DNA of 64,000 nt from Bemisia tabaci (lineage: Eukaryota > Arthropoda > Insecta > Hemiptera > Aleyrodidae), in NCBI RefSeq assembly GCF_918797505.1, contig NC_092794.1, positions 30,680,122 through 30,744,121 of the forward strand, in the 5' to 3' direction. A program made the translations under genes and the position numbers. Below, in pieces: positions 54,601-64,000 of the stretch. Within the stretch, counting starts at the first letter, position 1; every line of letters begins with the position of its first letter. The notes under the pieces were generated by a model that worked only from the letters and a program-made list of their open reading frames with translations, was not told the origin of the DNA and ran no database searches.

Positions 54601-55077
54601 ATGCGTGAAGCAATGCAGGAGCAAGACAATTTGATTCTTCGGTCTAAATTAAATGTAAGTGGACACTCATTGCGACATAATTTGTCTCACTTTAACATTA
54701 AGTGGGATATTGGCCAGAAAAGCAAAACAAAAAACGGTCAAAAAACGCTGTTCTTAAGTCCAGAGTGCCTCGGAACCATGCGGGAACGTGCTCAGTCAAT
54801 GTCTTATCAAATCACACTTAGGAGTCGGCTTTCTTATTGTAGTTTTTCCCTCGGATTGAAGCTGTCAAAAAGTTATCACCAATTTAGCCCCAAAATCACA
54901 AAAATCTATGTTATGCTCAAAGAACTTGGCAGAATATCGTCTTTTTTGACCGAAGCAATGCCGGTGACATGCAACCACAGTATCCCGAAGGAATCAAGCG
55001 CGGGCAAAACGATTTACCTAAATAAATTTCACTCATTTATCGTGATGGGTTTATTTGGTTTTGATATGATTTCATGA
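54601..55077 (+). other. 158-codon open frame, unidentified
   Basis: ATG start at 54601 (MREAMQEQDNLILRSKLNVS), no recognisable domain, ends GLFGFDMIS. It is the longest frame outside mobile elements, but the amino-acid mix (many S, K, L) and lack of motifs leave chance or a dead element equally likely. It lies in an intron of the RhoGEF gene on the opposite strand. Confidence 0.25.
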
Positions 55078-55257
55078 ATGGTATGTGGGCATATGGTTTC
55101 GAAAGAAGGTGTTGTGGACGTCTGTAAAAGGTTGATGACAGAAAGTGGATCAGGAAATCAGGGGGTATCATTTAATTGATGATCCATGGAAGGATAGATT
55201 CCAATGGCGATTAGGAGTCGCAGAGCGCTTTACGGAGCTAATGTAGTGGCTATGTAT

Positions 55258-55440
55258 ACCGGGTGTTCCAGAACACCCGTCCACTATCTTTTTCTCGGAA
55301 ACGGTCGAAAATTGAGCTTTAGGACAAAACTTTCAGAGGTTAATCAACCCCAAAGCATTCGATAAATACCGGGTGTATATATCTCTTATATAATTAAAAA
55401 AATTGATTTTGGTTGGCATTAATAAAAAATGGAGTTTTTT
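55258..55440. repeat. End fragment of a terminal-repeat element
   Basis: GTATACCGGGTGTTCCAGAA and, from 55367, TACCGGGTGTATATA resemble the GGGTGTYCC ends of foldback-type repeats. No partner end found nearby. Confidence 0.35.
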
Positions 55441-55484
55441 AATGAGGTATCGGCCATTCATTTTTAGGTACGGATTTGTTTTCC

Positions 55485-55648
55485 ACACACACACACACAC
55501 ACCCTCACACACACCCTCTCACCCTCACACCCACACACACACACCCTCCCTCGCTCACACACACACCCTCACCCTCCCACACACACACACACACACACCC
55601 TCACACACCCTCACACACACCCTCACACACACACACACATATATATAT
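55485..55648. repeat. (CA)n / CACACCCT microsatellite
   Basis: ACACAC tracts broken at intervals by ACCCTC, ending in (TA)n. Two frames over it (His/Thr/Pro-rich) are artefacts of the repeat. Confidence 0.97.
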
Positions 55649-55935
55649 ATCACAACTTGCGGGTTGATTGGGGGAACGTTTTAGACGTTTTTTAATATCT
55701 TAGTGTGAAAGGTTTCCAAAATGCATAATCCTCTTGTATATTGAAAAGATGTAAATGGGTATGAACAAAACTAAATGTAACAAATTTCCCTCATAGCCCC
55801 TGTTGACAAAGCACGGTCACGTTTCTCTCATTGGTAACACAACAGAAGTCTACTTATCTAGAGTAAACGTTTAACTGGGATACAAGGTGTTGTCCACCTC
55901 AAGGGAAATAACTAAACCATTATGCCAGCGCCTAC

Positions 55936-56158
55936 CTCAGTCGTGAAGGTAATTTGTGGATGTTGTAGTCTAGATTTGGACTGACGATCACCATCGAATG
56001 GCAGACCAACAGCTCCTGGACTAGATACAGAACGAGGTGGCAGAATACTGGTTTTTTCTGGCACTGGAACCGGGGGTCCCGGCGTCGAGCCCCGATTGAT
56101 CATGCCACTGGGTACTATCCTCCTGTAGACCTCAATGCTGAGTTGATTGCCGCAAGCT
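55936..56158 (-). CDS. RhoGEF gene exon: end of PDZ domain and proline-rich linker
   Basis: 223-bp exon between acceptor TTTTTGTTGCAG and donor GTAGGCGC. Its first base completes the codon left by the PDZ exon (LIK), and it then encodes 74 residues: ACGNQLSIEVYRRIVPSG (last PDZ strand, typical LxxEVxR), then a Pro-rich segment (STPGPPVPVPEKTSILPPRS) and RLQHPQITFTTE. It ends in phase 0. The linker is likely disordered and may bind SH3 or WW domains. The intron to the PDZ exon is 5.7 kb. Confidence 0.85.
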
Positions 56159-56530
56159 CTGCAACAAAAACGAGATGTGCTTGAATAGAGGCCAACATCA
56201 GAGGCAGATTAAACGCTCGGAGAATAGGTAAAATTGTGTAAACTTTGAAGATCAGGCTCAAAAGAAGTGTCCCATATTAATATCCAAAGACTGAGCTTGT
56301 TCAGTAAATTATAAGTCTTACATTTTTGGAAAGTGCCTAGAGAGTGCACATACCTCATAGGAATTTTCCCTAAAGTTTTGAGCAATATTAATCCACGAAA
56401 ATATCGCGCAATAACATCCAAATGTTACCAACTTGTAAGTATCATCATTGTGATTATAGGAGATGGAGGAGCATTAAAATATGTGGGAGCCTCTGAAAAT
56501 ATCTAATGAAGGAGGATCTAGGATCGATCG

Positions 56531-57490
56531 GCGGGACCCCTGCGGCCGGGTCTCCGGTCCCCCCGCCGGGTTTTCCGGTCCGACCCTCCGGGGGGTTGCT
56601 GCAGCCCCTAAGAGTTTATTCGGGAAAACCGCCACCTCTCGCGCCACGTTCGTTCTTCCGGCTCGGGATTCGGCACGCGGTTGCACTCGGGTGGCCGAAG
56701 CTTAATTCCAAAGAATCGCCGACCCCAGCCTCCCCGGAAGGGCACTGCGCCTCGAATAGCCGTTTTTCCACCCCCGCGTGAAGTGCCCCACTTCGTACCT
56801 TCCCGTTCGTCCTCCGGGCTCCCGGTTCCGTCTGCGGGTCGGCTCCGGGTCGGCTCCGGCTCCGTTCGATAAGGTCGGATTTCGTGATCCCTCCATCCGG
56901 GGGGCGCTGGCGCCCTAATACGTGAAACTGTAAACGGTCCGCCGTGACCTTGAGATTCTAGGCCCCGTCCCAAGGACCCCCGTGTCCCACGCCCCTGAGG
57001 ATCCACCGGCGGGACCCCTGCGGCCGGGTCTCCGGTCCCCCCGCCGGGTTTTCCGGTTCGACCCTCCGGGGGGTTGCTGCACCCCCTAAGGGTTTTTTCG
57101 GGAAAACCGCGGCCGGTCCCGCCCCGTTCGTCCTTTCGGCTCGGGATTCGGCCCGGAAGCACCCGCGTGGCCGGAGCTTAAGTTCCGAGAATCACCGACT
57201 CCGACCTCCCCGGAGGGGCGCTGCGCCCCGAAGGCCGTTTTTCACGACCCCCGCACGGAGTGCCCCACTTTTTACCTTCCCGTTCATCCCCCGGGTTCCC
57301 GGTTCCGTCTGCGGGTCGGCGACGTTCGGTCAGGTTGGATTTAGCGATCCCTTTTTCAGGGGGTGCGCTGGTGCCCTCCGACGGTTTTCGGAAAAATCGG
57401 CCTGGCTCCCTTCCTGCAGGGCCGATCGGAGCCGTCTTTGGACCGGAGGTTCTGCCCTTCGTCCCGCATTAGGCGGTGTAAGCGCCCCCC
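56531..57490. repeat. GC-rich tandem duplication, 478-bp unit
   Basis: GCGGGACCCCTGCGGCCGGG starts at 56531 and again at 57009. Both units continue through CCCCCCGCCGGGTTTTCCGG, TCCGGGGGGTTGCTGCA, GTTCGTCCT/GGCTCGGGATTCGGC, GCCGTTTTTC and CCGGTTCCGTCTGCGGGTCGG. The base composition is far richer in G+C than the neighbouring introns. Frames on both strands follow from composition and are not credible genes. It may be a promoter-monomer array of a retroelement or a transferred segment. Confidence 0.85.
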
Positions 57491-57525
57491 GGGGGTCCGC
57501 AACGGGAAAGCCGGGGGAGTCCCCC

Positions 57526-57759
57526 GTGGCTACCGGTGCCGACCCAGTTTCTCAGTGGGTCACGCGGATTTTGGAGACGGAAGGCCGGATCGCTGTTGCC
57601 ATGGTTATGCTATACTTATATGACTCTGCACGGCTCGAGCGCGCGGTGTCGCAAGATCTCGCTCACCGGCGGGATTGTTTTGAGCTCAGTCCGTCGGGAA
57701 TCCTGAATTCGGCAGCCGCGCATCTTTTTCTTTTTTTACTTTTCATTTTTAAACTCTAG
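57526..57759 (+). other. Open frame downstream of GC-rich array
   Basis: GTG-initiated frame: ATGADPVSQWVTRILETEGR, IAVAMVMLYLYDSARLERAV, ending in a hydrophobic LFLFLLFIFKL tail. It follows the two GC-rich units directly and may be the 5' end of an element ORF cut off before the foldback at 57907. No family recognised. Confidence 0.3.
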
Positions 57760-57906
57760 CGTGGGAAGCGTAGTGGCCGGGAAATTGAGGGTCGCTGGGG
57801 CAGTTTAATAATTTCATTCACAAGAAGAGAAGAGGAGGAAGATTTGCATTGCTCAATCGCGGAACACGGCCGATATTCTTAAATTTTAATTTTTTTCATC
57901 GTTTAT

Positions 57907-59879
57907 ACAGGGTTATTCAAAAGTTACGCACCACTGGCCATAACTTTAGTTCTAATTATGATATCGATTTGCGGTTTGTGGCGTCCTTCCTCATATCGAG
58001 GGGGAAACTTTTTGAGGTACTTTTCAGTTCTTCGACCCCCCAGGGGGAGGGGGGGCGGGGAGCAACTCAAAAATTTCAAATGGCAACCCCCATCATGTGA
58101 TACATCGTTAGAAAGAGCATAAAAAAAGAAAATTTTTGGCGCAAACCGGAAGTCGATCTGACCCCCCTGTCAAAAGTTAGGGGGGTCCAAAGGTTATTTA
58201 GGGGGTCCGTACCTTCATTTTTTAGAGTAGCTTCGGCGGCTCTTGGACATACCGTTTCTCTTTTCAAAGAGTCCTCGAATACTCCAAGTCTGATACCGAA
58301 GTCTTCATATTGCCCCCGGGCCACCAAAGCCCCCCTGTAGGGGGGGATGGGCCTGTTACAATGAAACATTGCATTAAAATGCGAAAAGTCACAGAAGAGC
58401 TTCAAACTTAGCATCAAATCCGAGTGGAACTTCTTGCCGATGTTAACGCAAACGCAGCCTGCGACTTTAAAGTGAGTTTTCAAAACTCTTAGCCCCCTGC
58501 CCCCCTCATTTTTGGTTGCAGAGCGGGTAAAAACCGGGAAATTCACTACAAATAATGCCCAAAACTAATGTCCAACTTGAGGAGGACCCTTGAAACGTTG
58601 CGATCAGTCGGAGAATTGGAATACAAGGACTGCCACCCCCTTGAAGTACGGAAACATCCAAAACACCCCCGCTGCCCCCCTCATTTTTCGTTGCGGAGCG
58701 GGTAAAAACCGGGAAAATCGCCAGAAATGATGCCCGAAACCACTGTAGAACTTGACGAGAACCCTTGAAACGTTGCGCTCAGTCGGAGAACTGCAACACA
58801 GGAACTGCCGCCCACTTTAAGGACGGAAACATCCATAAAACCCCCGCTGCCCCCCTCATTTTTCGTTGCAGAGCGGGTAAAAACCGGGAAAATCGCCAGA
58901 AACGATGAACCGGTTCTTACCAGCTCTGCAACGAAAAAAGAGGGGGGCAGCGGGGGTTTTATGGATGTTTCCGTCCTTAAAGTGGGCGGCAGTTCCTGTG
59001 TTGCAGTTCTCCGACTGAGCGCAACGTTTCAAGGGTTCTCGTCAAGTTCTACAGTGGTTTCGGGCATCATTTTCTGGCGATTTTCCCGGTTTTCACCCGC
59101 TCCGCAACGAAAAATGAGGGGGGCAGCGGGGGTGTTTTGGATGTTTCCGTACTTTAAGGGGGTGGCAGTCCTTGTATTCCAATGCTCCGACTGATCGCAA
59201 CGTTTCAAGGGTCCTCCTCAAGTTGGACATTAGTTTCGGGAATTATTTGTAGTGAGTTTCCCGGTTTTTACCCGCTCTGCATTCAAAAATGAGGGGGGCA
59301 GGGGGCTAAGAGTTTTGAAAACTCACTTTAAAGTCGCAGGCTGCGTTTGCAAGAAGTTCCACTCGGATTTGATGCTAAGTTTGAAGCTCTTCTGTGACTT
59401 TTCGCATTTTAATGCAATGTTTCATTGTAACAGGCCCATCCCCCCCTACGGGGGGGCTGTGGTGGCCCGGGGGCAATATGAAGACTTCGGTATCAGACTT
59501 GGAGTATTCGAGGACTCTTTGAAAAGAGAAACGGTATGTCCAAGAGCCGCCGAAGCTACTCTAAAAAATGAAGGTACGGACCCCCTAAATAACCTTTGGA
59601 CCCCCCTAACTTTTGACAGGGGGGTCAGATCGACTTCCGGTTTGCGCCAAAAATTTTCTTTTTTTATGCTCTTTCTAACGATGTATCACATGATGGGGGT
59701 TGCCATTTGAAATTTTTGAGTTGCTCCCCGCCCCCCCTCCCCCTGGGGGGGTGAAGAACTGAAAAGTACCTCAAAAAGTTTCCCCCTCGATATGAGGAAG
59801 GACGCCACAAACCGCAAATCGATATCATAATTAGAACTAAAGTTATGGCCAGTGGTGCGTAACTTTTGAATAACCCTGT
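57907..59879. repeat. Near-perfect 1.97-kb foldback element
   Basis: Ends ACAGGGTTATTCAAAAGTTA and its inverse. The two arms of about 1 kb meet at GAACCGGTTC (58907-58916). Each arm contains about three ~176-bp subrepeats (CTCATTTTTSGTTGC...GAGCGGGTAAAAACCGGGAAA at about 58505, 58677, 58854 and mirrored at about 58930, 59107, 59278) and the core TGATACATCGTTAGAAAGAG ... TTTTTGGCGCAAACCG. Frames of 156 and 152 codons in the arms are mirror images. Target duplication not clear. Confidence 0.92.
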
Positions 59880-60889
59880 GTGTTCTAGCGTCGCATTACC
59901 AAAACAAATTCCAATTAAACGCTGAGTCCTGCAATCTTAAGTTTCAGCAGTCGCTACTTTACTGTGCGATTGCAATTACTCCCCAAAATAAATTAAAATT
60001 TTCCCAGGTACGTACTCTAAAATTGAACGCGATTGCTATAATATTCATCAAAAGTATGCGTGCTCATAGTATATCTTAAAATCTATTTATTTTCGATATT
60101 TCTATTCCGGGCCATTAAAAAACGTTAAGAGAGAAAAATAATTTGATTTTCATGTTTTATTGTTTTTATATTGAAGAAAATTATCCATACGGAGTGTACA
60201 AGAACCTCAAAATTACAAAAAAAAAATCAAATCATGAGTTGAAGAACGCTAAGTACGCGAGTTTAAATGATCGCGTCAAACACAGTTCAGATACTGTAAA
60301 GCGCATGTTAGCGCCGAAGGAATATTTCACGCATTGCGCGTTCACCAAGGGTGCGTGCTGGGGTTGAGAATTAGAAATTAGTCGTTGTAGGGCCTACCGC
60401 GAGGCACACGGTGTCCTAGGCTTTTGTATTCTTGGACTCAGTAACACATTTCTTGTTTCAAGCCTCCATCAAACGGTCCATCGCAAATATTTCACTATCC
60501 TATTCCACTCCTCGATCTGAGAAATCTCTGTTTTGCAATGTTGTCTTTTCAGTTTGCTGATCAAAAGCATCAATCACTAAGAAAATGGGAAGCATACAAG
60601 AAAATTTCGCGAAAGACAATTTATCCATTCCAAATATTCTTCAATGTACTTAGCACAAAAATAGCGCAAGTGATCGAGTTATTAACGATGATACGTACTT
60701 ACTGGGAGCAATGGTCCATTTTTAATTTTTTTAGATCTGTTTGAAATTGTTCAACCCACCTCGGATAGATTTATGAACGCTGATATCGAACATCACGTCC
60801 GTTTTTTCGGGTTCGGTATTACGTCAATGTTCTCCGCAAAAATAGGAATTTTCCCTACAAATCAAGCTTTTCCAGAGAAGTACCTATCA
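59880..60889. other. Intron sequence, no gene seen
   Basis: AT-rich. Two frames of 68-74 codons (60143, 60538) lack motifs. Confidence 0.45.
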
Positions 60890-61126
60890 CACGGGGAAAA
60901 AAAAGAATTGCTGATTCATTAATTCAATTGCTAATAAACAGTGAGTGCAATGTTTCAACGCAGATTTTACAACATAAAAAAATGCTACTTTAACCACATT
61001 GTAAACTAATTTAACCATGGGGGTGGTTAAAGTAGCATTTTTTTGTTGTAAAAACTGCGTTGAAACATTGCACTCACTGTTTTTAGCAATTGAATTGCTG
61101 AATCAGCAATTCTTTTTTTTTCCGTG
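60890..61126. mobile_element. 237-bp MITE with CACGGGGAAAAAAAAG termini
   Basis: CACGGGGAAAAAAAAGAATT at left and AATTCTTTTTTTTTCCGTG at right. Inner blocks CAGTGAGTGCAATGTTTCAA and AATGCTACTTTAACCAC are inverted as well. Noncoding. Confidence 0.85.
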
Positions 61127-61848
61127 CAGTGTTCCGGAAAATCTGTGCATGATGGAAAAAAGCTAAATCCGTGTTCGGATTCAGCAGCCAAAATCTCATA
61201 GGGAATTTAGTATTCCATGCCTATTAAAGTTTCTTTTCTAATCCTAATACCGAGGTTTTTGCCGACCAGTGCTCCTATTTGCCCATATGACACCATGTAT
61301 AACTCATCCGGTTGTTGTGCGCCGGAAAGGGAATAAGGAAAACATTTTCCTTAGGTAACTAGTGGCTGATTCTCATTCAATTTTTGCCTCTAAATCCGAA
61401 AATGATCCTATTTTTCATCTAAAATCTACAAAATTTTTGAAAAATAGATTTTTCAGCTCAAAAAATCCCCTTTTTTTGGGATATTGATTTTTCCGAAGGT
61501 TTTGGAAGAGAACGAGGATCATTTGCAGCGTCAAGAATTGAGTGGGAATAACTCCACTTGTTGTGTGAGAAATAAAATTTCCCTCTCTTCTCCGACGCAT
61601 AACAATCGGATGAGTTTTACATGGCGTTATAAAGGCGGAAAGGAGCACTTGTCCGAAAAAATATTAATGTTAGGAGCAGAGAGGAAATTTGAATAAGCAT
61701 GCGATAAATGGCTCTTGTGTAATTTTGGCTACTGAATCCAAAAATCACCGTATTTTTTCTCCTGCCATTAGGTCTGTATAAACTGCTACGTGTGAAGCAC
61801 GTAAGGGTCGCTAGCGTCAAATAAATATAAAGCCCATGGAAAACTTAC
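61127..61848. other. Intron sequence, no gene seen
   Basis: No repeats or motifs beyond short frames on both strands. The donor of the PDZ exon (GTAAGTTTTCC) begins the intron at 61848. Confidence 0.45.
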
Positions 61849-61974
61849 TTGATAAGAGACAACACCTCCTCTTCAGGAAGCGTGACAACGTTCACTTTAT
61901 TGATGAAGACAACTGAGTCACCCGGTCGAAGCCCTGCTCTATCGGCAGGCATTCCTAGTTCCACTCTTTCGACT
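61849..61974 (-). CDS. RhoGEF gene exon: PDZ domain core
   Basis: 126-bp exon between acceptor CATCACTAACAG and donor GTAAGTTTT. It begins with one base completing a codon and ends two bases into one. The 41 codons read VERVELGMPADRAGLRPGDS, VVFINKVNVVTLPEEEVLSL and I, the canonical PDZ middle (xVxxGxPAxxAGLxxGDxVxxINxxxV...EEVLxLI). PDZ domains bind C-terminal peptides and place their host protein at membranes or junctions. Together with the downstream DH exons this gives a PDZ-plus-DH exchange factor. Families with PDZ upstream of DH include TIAM and ARHGEF11/12. This one does not clearly match either, so no symbol is given. Confidence 0.9.
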
Positions 61975-62001
61975 CTGTTAGTGATGAAAAAAAAAACTTA
62001 C

Positions 62002-62018
62002 ATGTAAATTACTGTCTC
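62002..62018 (-). CDS. Possible 17-nt microexon of the PDZ domain
   Basis: Between acceptor ATTTATTTACAG and donor GTAAGTTTTT. GAG ACA GTA ATT TAC AT joins the first base of the PDZ exon to read ETVIYI-VERVELG, as expected for the PDZ beta strand preceding VERV. Phase fits exactly. The problem is that only 27 nt (61975-62001) separate the two, far below normal intron size, and reading straight through hits a stop. Confidence 0.35.
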
Positions 62019-62059
62019 CTGTAAATAAATTATTTTGAAAACTCATAATACTCATTTAA

Positions 62060-62510
62060 CCCTATTACATTCGGCCGCCGCCATTTTGAAAAGGACTAAA
62101 TTTTCCGGAAAATCAATAGCAGAATCGTTTTATTCTTACCAAAAAGCATCAGGCTAACAAGGCTCATTCCAATCCGTCCAAAAAACGGAGATGCCGAATT
62201 TCCGTTATTTTGAACTTTGACCGTCCCCATTTTGTGAAAAATCAACAATTTGACCTGCGGTGTGCGCCAAAATTGTTCGTTTTTTCTTGTCTTTTGAATG
62301 AGACGTCACAAAGGGGATGAGGCTTGCCATTTAAAAAAAAAAAGGTGCCCCTTGCCCCCCTAAAAGAAGACTACCCCCCATCCCCCAGAAAAATTCGGCC
62401 GGACCTAACAGTTGCTACTTTAGACCTACATACACCCCCAAAGTTTCTTATTTCTATGTTAAATAGGAAAAAAGTTACTGGGGTGGTAGGTGACTTTTGG
62501 ATACTCTAGC
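62060..62510. repeat. Half copy of the foldback family
   Basis: Matches the right arm of 45590-46690: GCCGCCATTTTGAAAAGGAC, AAAAATCAACAATTTGACC, TTGAATGAGACGTCACAAA and GGTAGGTGACTTTTGGATA. No inverted partner nearby. Confidence 0.7.
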
Positions 62511-62959
62511 ACGATATCATCTCTAACGACATCACGAAACCGGAGAGAGGCCTTATCGGCAATGTTGCAGATGATACTGCTGTAGCAGAAAGAGACATAT
62601 AAGTACATTTTTTATTTCTAACCATTAATTAAAATAATTTTTTGATGAAATGGTTGGACGAGTTTCTGTCAATGGTGCTCCTACACTCAACGCACCTAAA
62701 TCTGGTCATACTGTTTTTATAAATTGGAAAATGCCGCAATTACCAGTTCTGATAGAAAATGAACAGGTTCCTCCCGTTTATAAGCGCTAGGTATTTAGAA
62801 TTATGTGGACTCTACTACACTTACGATTACAGATAATATTATGTTTAAAGTGAAATAATTGAAAGAAAAGTATTTCAGAGATGTATCAGTTGTTACAAAA
62901 AAGATTAAAATTGGCAAAGAAAAATAAAAATTTTACTATATAATCAAATATTAAAACCT
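62511..62959. other. Noncoding, possible LINE remnant
   Basis: GLIGNVADDTAVAERD near 62548 and KWLDEF near 62650 recall the RT motif C region of a LINE, but too little is preserved to classify. Confidence 0.3.
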
Positions 62960-63049
62960 ACATAGCAGTATGTTTCACAACTGTGGGGTTATGCAAGTAA
63001 GTAATATATAAATAAAGTAGAAAGCTTCCAGTTGATGGTTCTATTAGAT

Positions 63050-63205
63050 TTTTGTGGAGGACCTTGATTCCCGTAACGAACAAAGACATTAGGAGGGGAT
63101 TGGAGGCACCTACCCACATGGTTAGACAAGTGATTGTGGAAACAATGAGGAGATATGAATATGAACTAGAAAAACATTTTAAATGTGACATTTTGTTGGT
63201 GTGAA
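63050..63205 (+). pseudogene. Short coding-like remnant, probably of a mobile element
   Basis: Reads RTLIPVTNKDIRRGLEAPTH, MVRQVIVETMRRYEYELEKH and FKCDILLV before a stop. Charged helical composition, no ATG context, no recognised family. Confidence 0.25.
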
Positions 63206-64000
63206 CCTCGTAGATGGTACAATTTTAGTGAAAAAGTTAAAGAGATAGGAGATCTCCGAACTTCCGTCAAAAAGATATCTGCAAAGTATGAATGAGAGTG
63301 TAAACGGAGTGTGAGAGGAAGAATGTTCAGCAATGAAACAAGTATCTTAAAGGTTTTAATTTCTAAATAAAAAAAAGCAGAATTTTAAAATACTAGTTTT
63401 TCCGATAATTATTTTATTAGATATGTAACGTTGCTTTATATTTGTAATTCATTGAATTTCTTTTATGTAAATCACGTGGATAGATACCAGGATAGATACC
63501 ACGGCTGTGAAACACATCGATTTTAGCTTTCTAACGACATGTTGGTTTTTAATTTTGGTGCATTTGGGCGGCGAGAAATTGACTTTGACTGGAGCCACCC
63601 GTATTTCTTCGTTTTTGGACATAGTTTCGAAAAATTCCTATGTGCCGGCGTTGTGTTGCTCAAAATTCAAAAATTATTATACCAAAAGAAAGCCGAGAGT
63701 GTGGTCTTTCTAACGGTGTACATGTTTTTTTTTTTTTTTTTTTTTTTTAACTTCAAAAACAGCCGAGATAAATGCAAGGGAACCGGCCGTCCGAGTGGGC
63801 GGAAAATTCCTTGAAATTATTGCGGTAAAATTCAGTTTATATTTGTAGGCGGCCAGTTGCTCCAAATTACAAAATCTATAGACCGTTAGAAAGCAAAAAG
63901 CAAGAGCTTTTTAACGGCAATTATTAGGCACCGGTGCCTAATAGTAATACAAATTTAACATCAATTACTGTACTTTTGAAATATTTGCATGCAACGTCTG
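63206..64000. other. AT-rich sequence with poly-T tract, no gene seen
   Basis: T-run at 63727-63748. Frames overlapping it are not supported. The last bases (GCAACGTCTG) match the internal end of the 252-bp TIR family at 38560-38811, so another copy may continue past the window. Confidence 0.4.

Noticed and set aside
55403..55684. His/Thr/Pro-rich frames
   Set aside because: Translation of a CACACCCT microsatellite.
56345..56425. Candidate minus-strand exon ending at a GTATGTGC donor near 56353
   Set aside because: It would lie between the PDZ exon and 55936-56158, which already join in phase (LI-K-ACGNQL) to complete a PDZ strand.
56608..57162. 184-codon minus frame and several others in the GC-rich array
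   Set aside because: Low stop frequency is expected from high GC; Gly/Pro/Arg-rich with no motif, and all six frames show similar openness.
58076..59710. Frames of 156 codons (minus) and 152 codons (plus)
   Set aside because: They are mirror images in the arms of one palindrome and run through C/G-run subrepeats; no protein features.

Overview
KIND OF DNA. The window is eukaryotic and almost certainly from an insect. Evidence: tRNA-derived SINEs, RTE-like and jockey-like LINEs, a BEL/Pao LTR element, many hAT-type MITEs with 8-bp target duplications, long palindromic (foldback) repeats, and short exons with GT/AG borders separated by multi-kilobase introns. A hemipteran such as a whitefly would fit, but that is only an impression. 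There are no bacterial operons, CRISPR arrays or rRNA genes. HOST GENE. One endogenous gene is visible, on the minus strand, as exons whose splice sites and phases join: 61849-61974 (PDZ), 55936-56158, 51921-51960, 37004-37047, 33334-33489 and 19472-19564. A 17-nt piece at 62002-62018 may precede the PDZ exon. The joined product is the C-terminal part of a PDZ domain, a proline-rich linker and the first helices of a Dbl-homology (RhoGEF) domain. The 5' exons lie beyond 64000 and the rest of the DH and any PH domain lie before position 1. Nearly everything from 19.5 to 62 kb is therefore intron filled by repeats. LAYOUT. 0.8-19.1 kb is one RTE-like LINE copy broken by nested insertions: a 451-bp MITE, a TIR element that itself carries a hAT MITE, a BEL element with 710-bp LTRs, a 1.6-kb foldback, a 9-kb TIR element holding a three-way palindrome and a SINE, and a 165-bp hAT MITE. 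19.1-25 kb holds inverted-repeat elements, an exon, a foldback, a ~175-bp satellite and a second copy of the 450-bp MITE. 25-27.6 kb is a second, decayed copy of the LINE. 27.8-30.6 kb holds two families of degenerate tandem repeats. 31-34.3 kb holds two MITEs and an exon. 34.5-45.6 kb has two inverted copies of a repeat with ~147-bp tandem units, flanking a 4.5-kb palindrome (exon inside one arm) and a jockey element. 45.6-52.8 kb has three further palindromes, one with a SINE in its arm and an exon in its loop. 54-57.8 kb has a CA-rich microsatellite, an exon and a GC-rich 478-bp tandem duplication. 57.9-59.9 kb is a near-perfect 2-kb palindrome. 60.9-64 kb has a MITE, the PDZ exon and half of another foldback. 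HOW PARTS RELATE. The mobile elements do not work together. They form an insertion record that can be read in order from target duplications and from the two arms of palindromes, where one arm often keeps the empty site of an insertion in the other. No new enzymatic or defence system was recognised. The most unusual material is the palindrome architecture around host exons and a foldback family with a conserved core. Many open frames have no ATG, so stated starts of element frames are frame limits rather than proven initiation codons.
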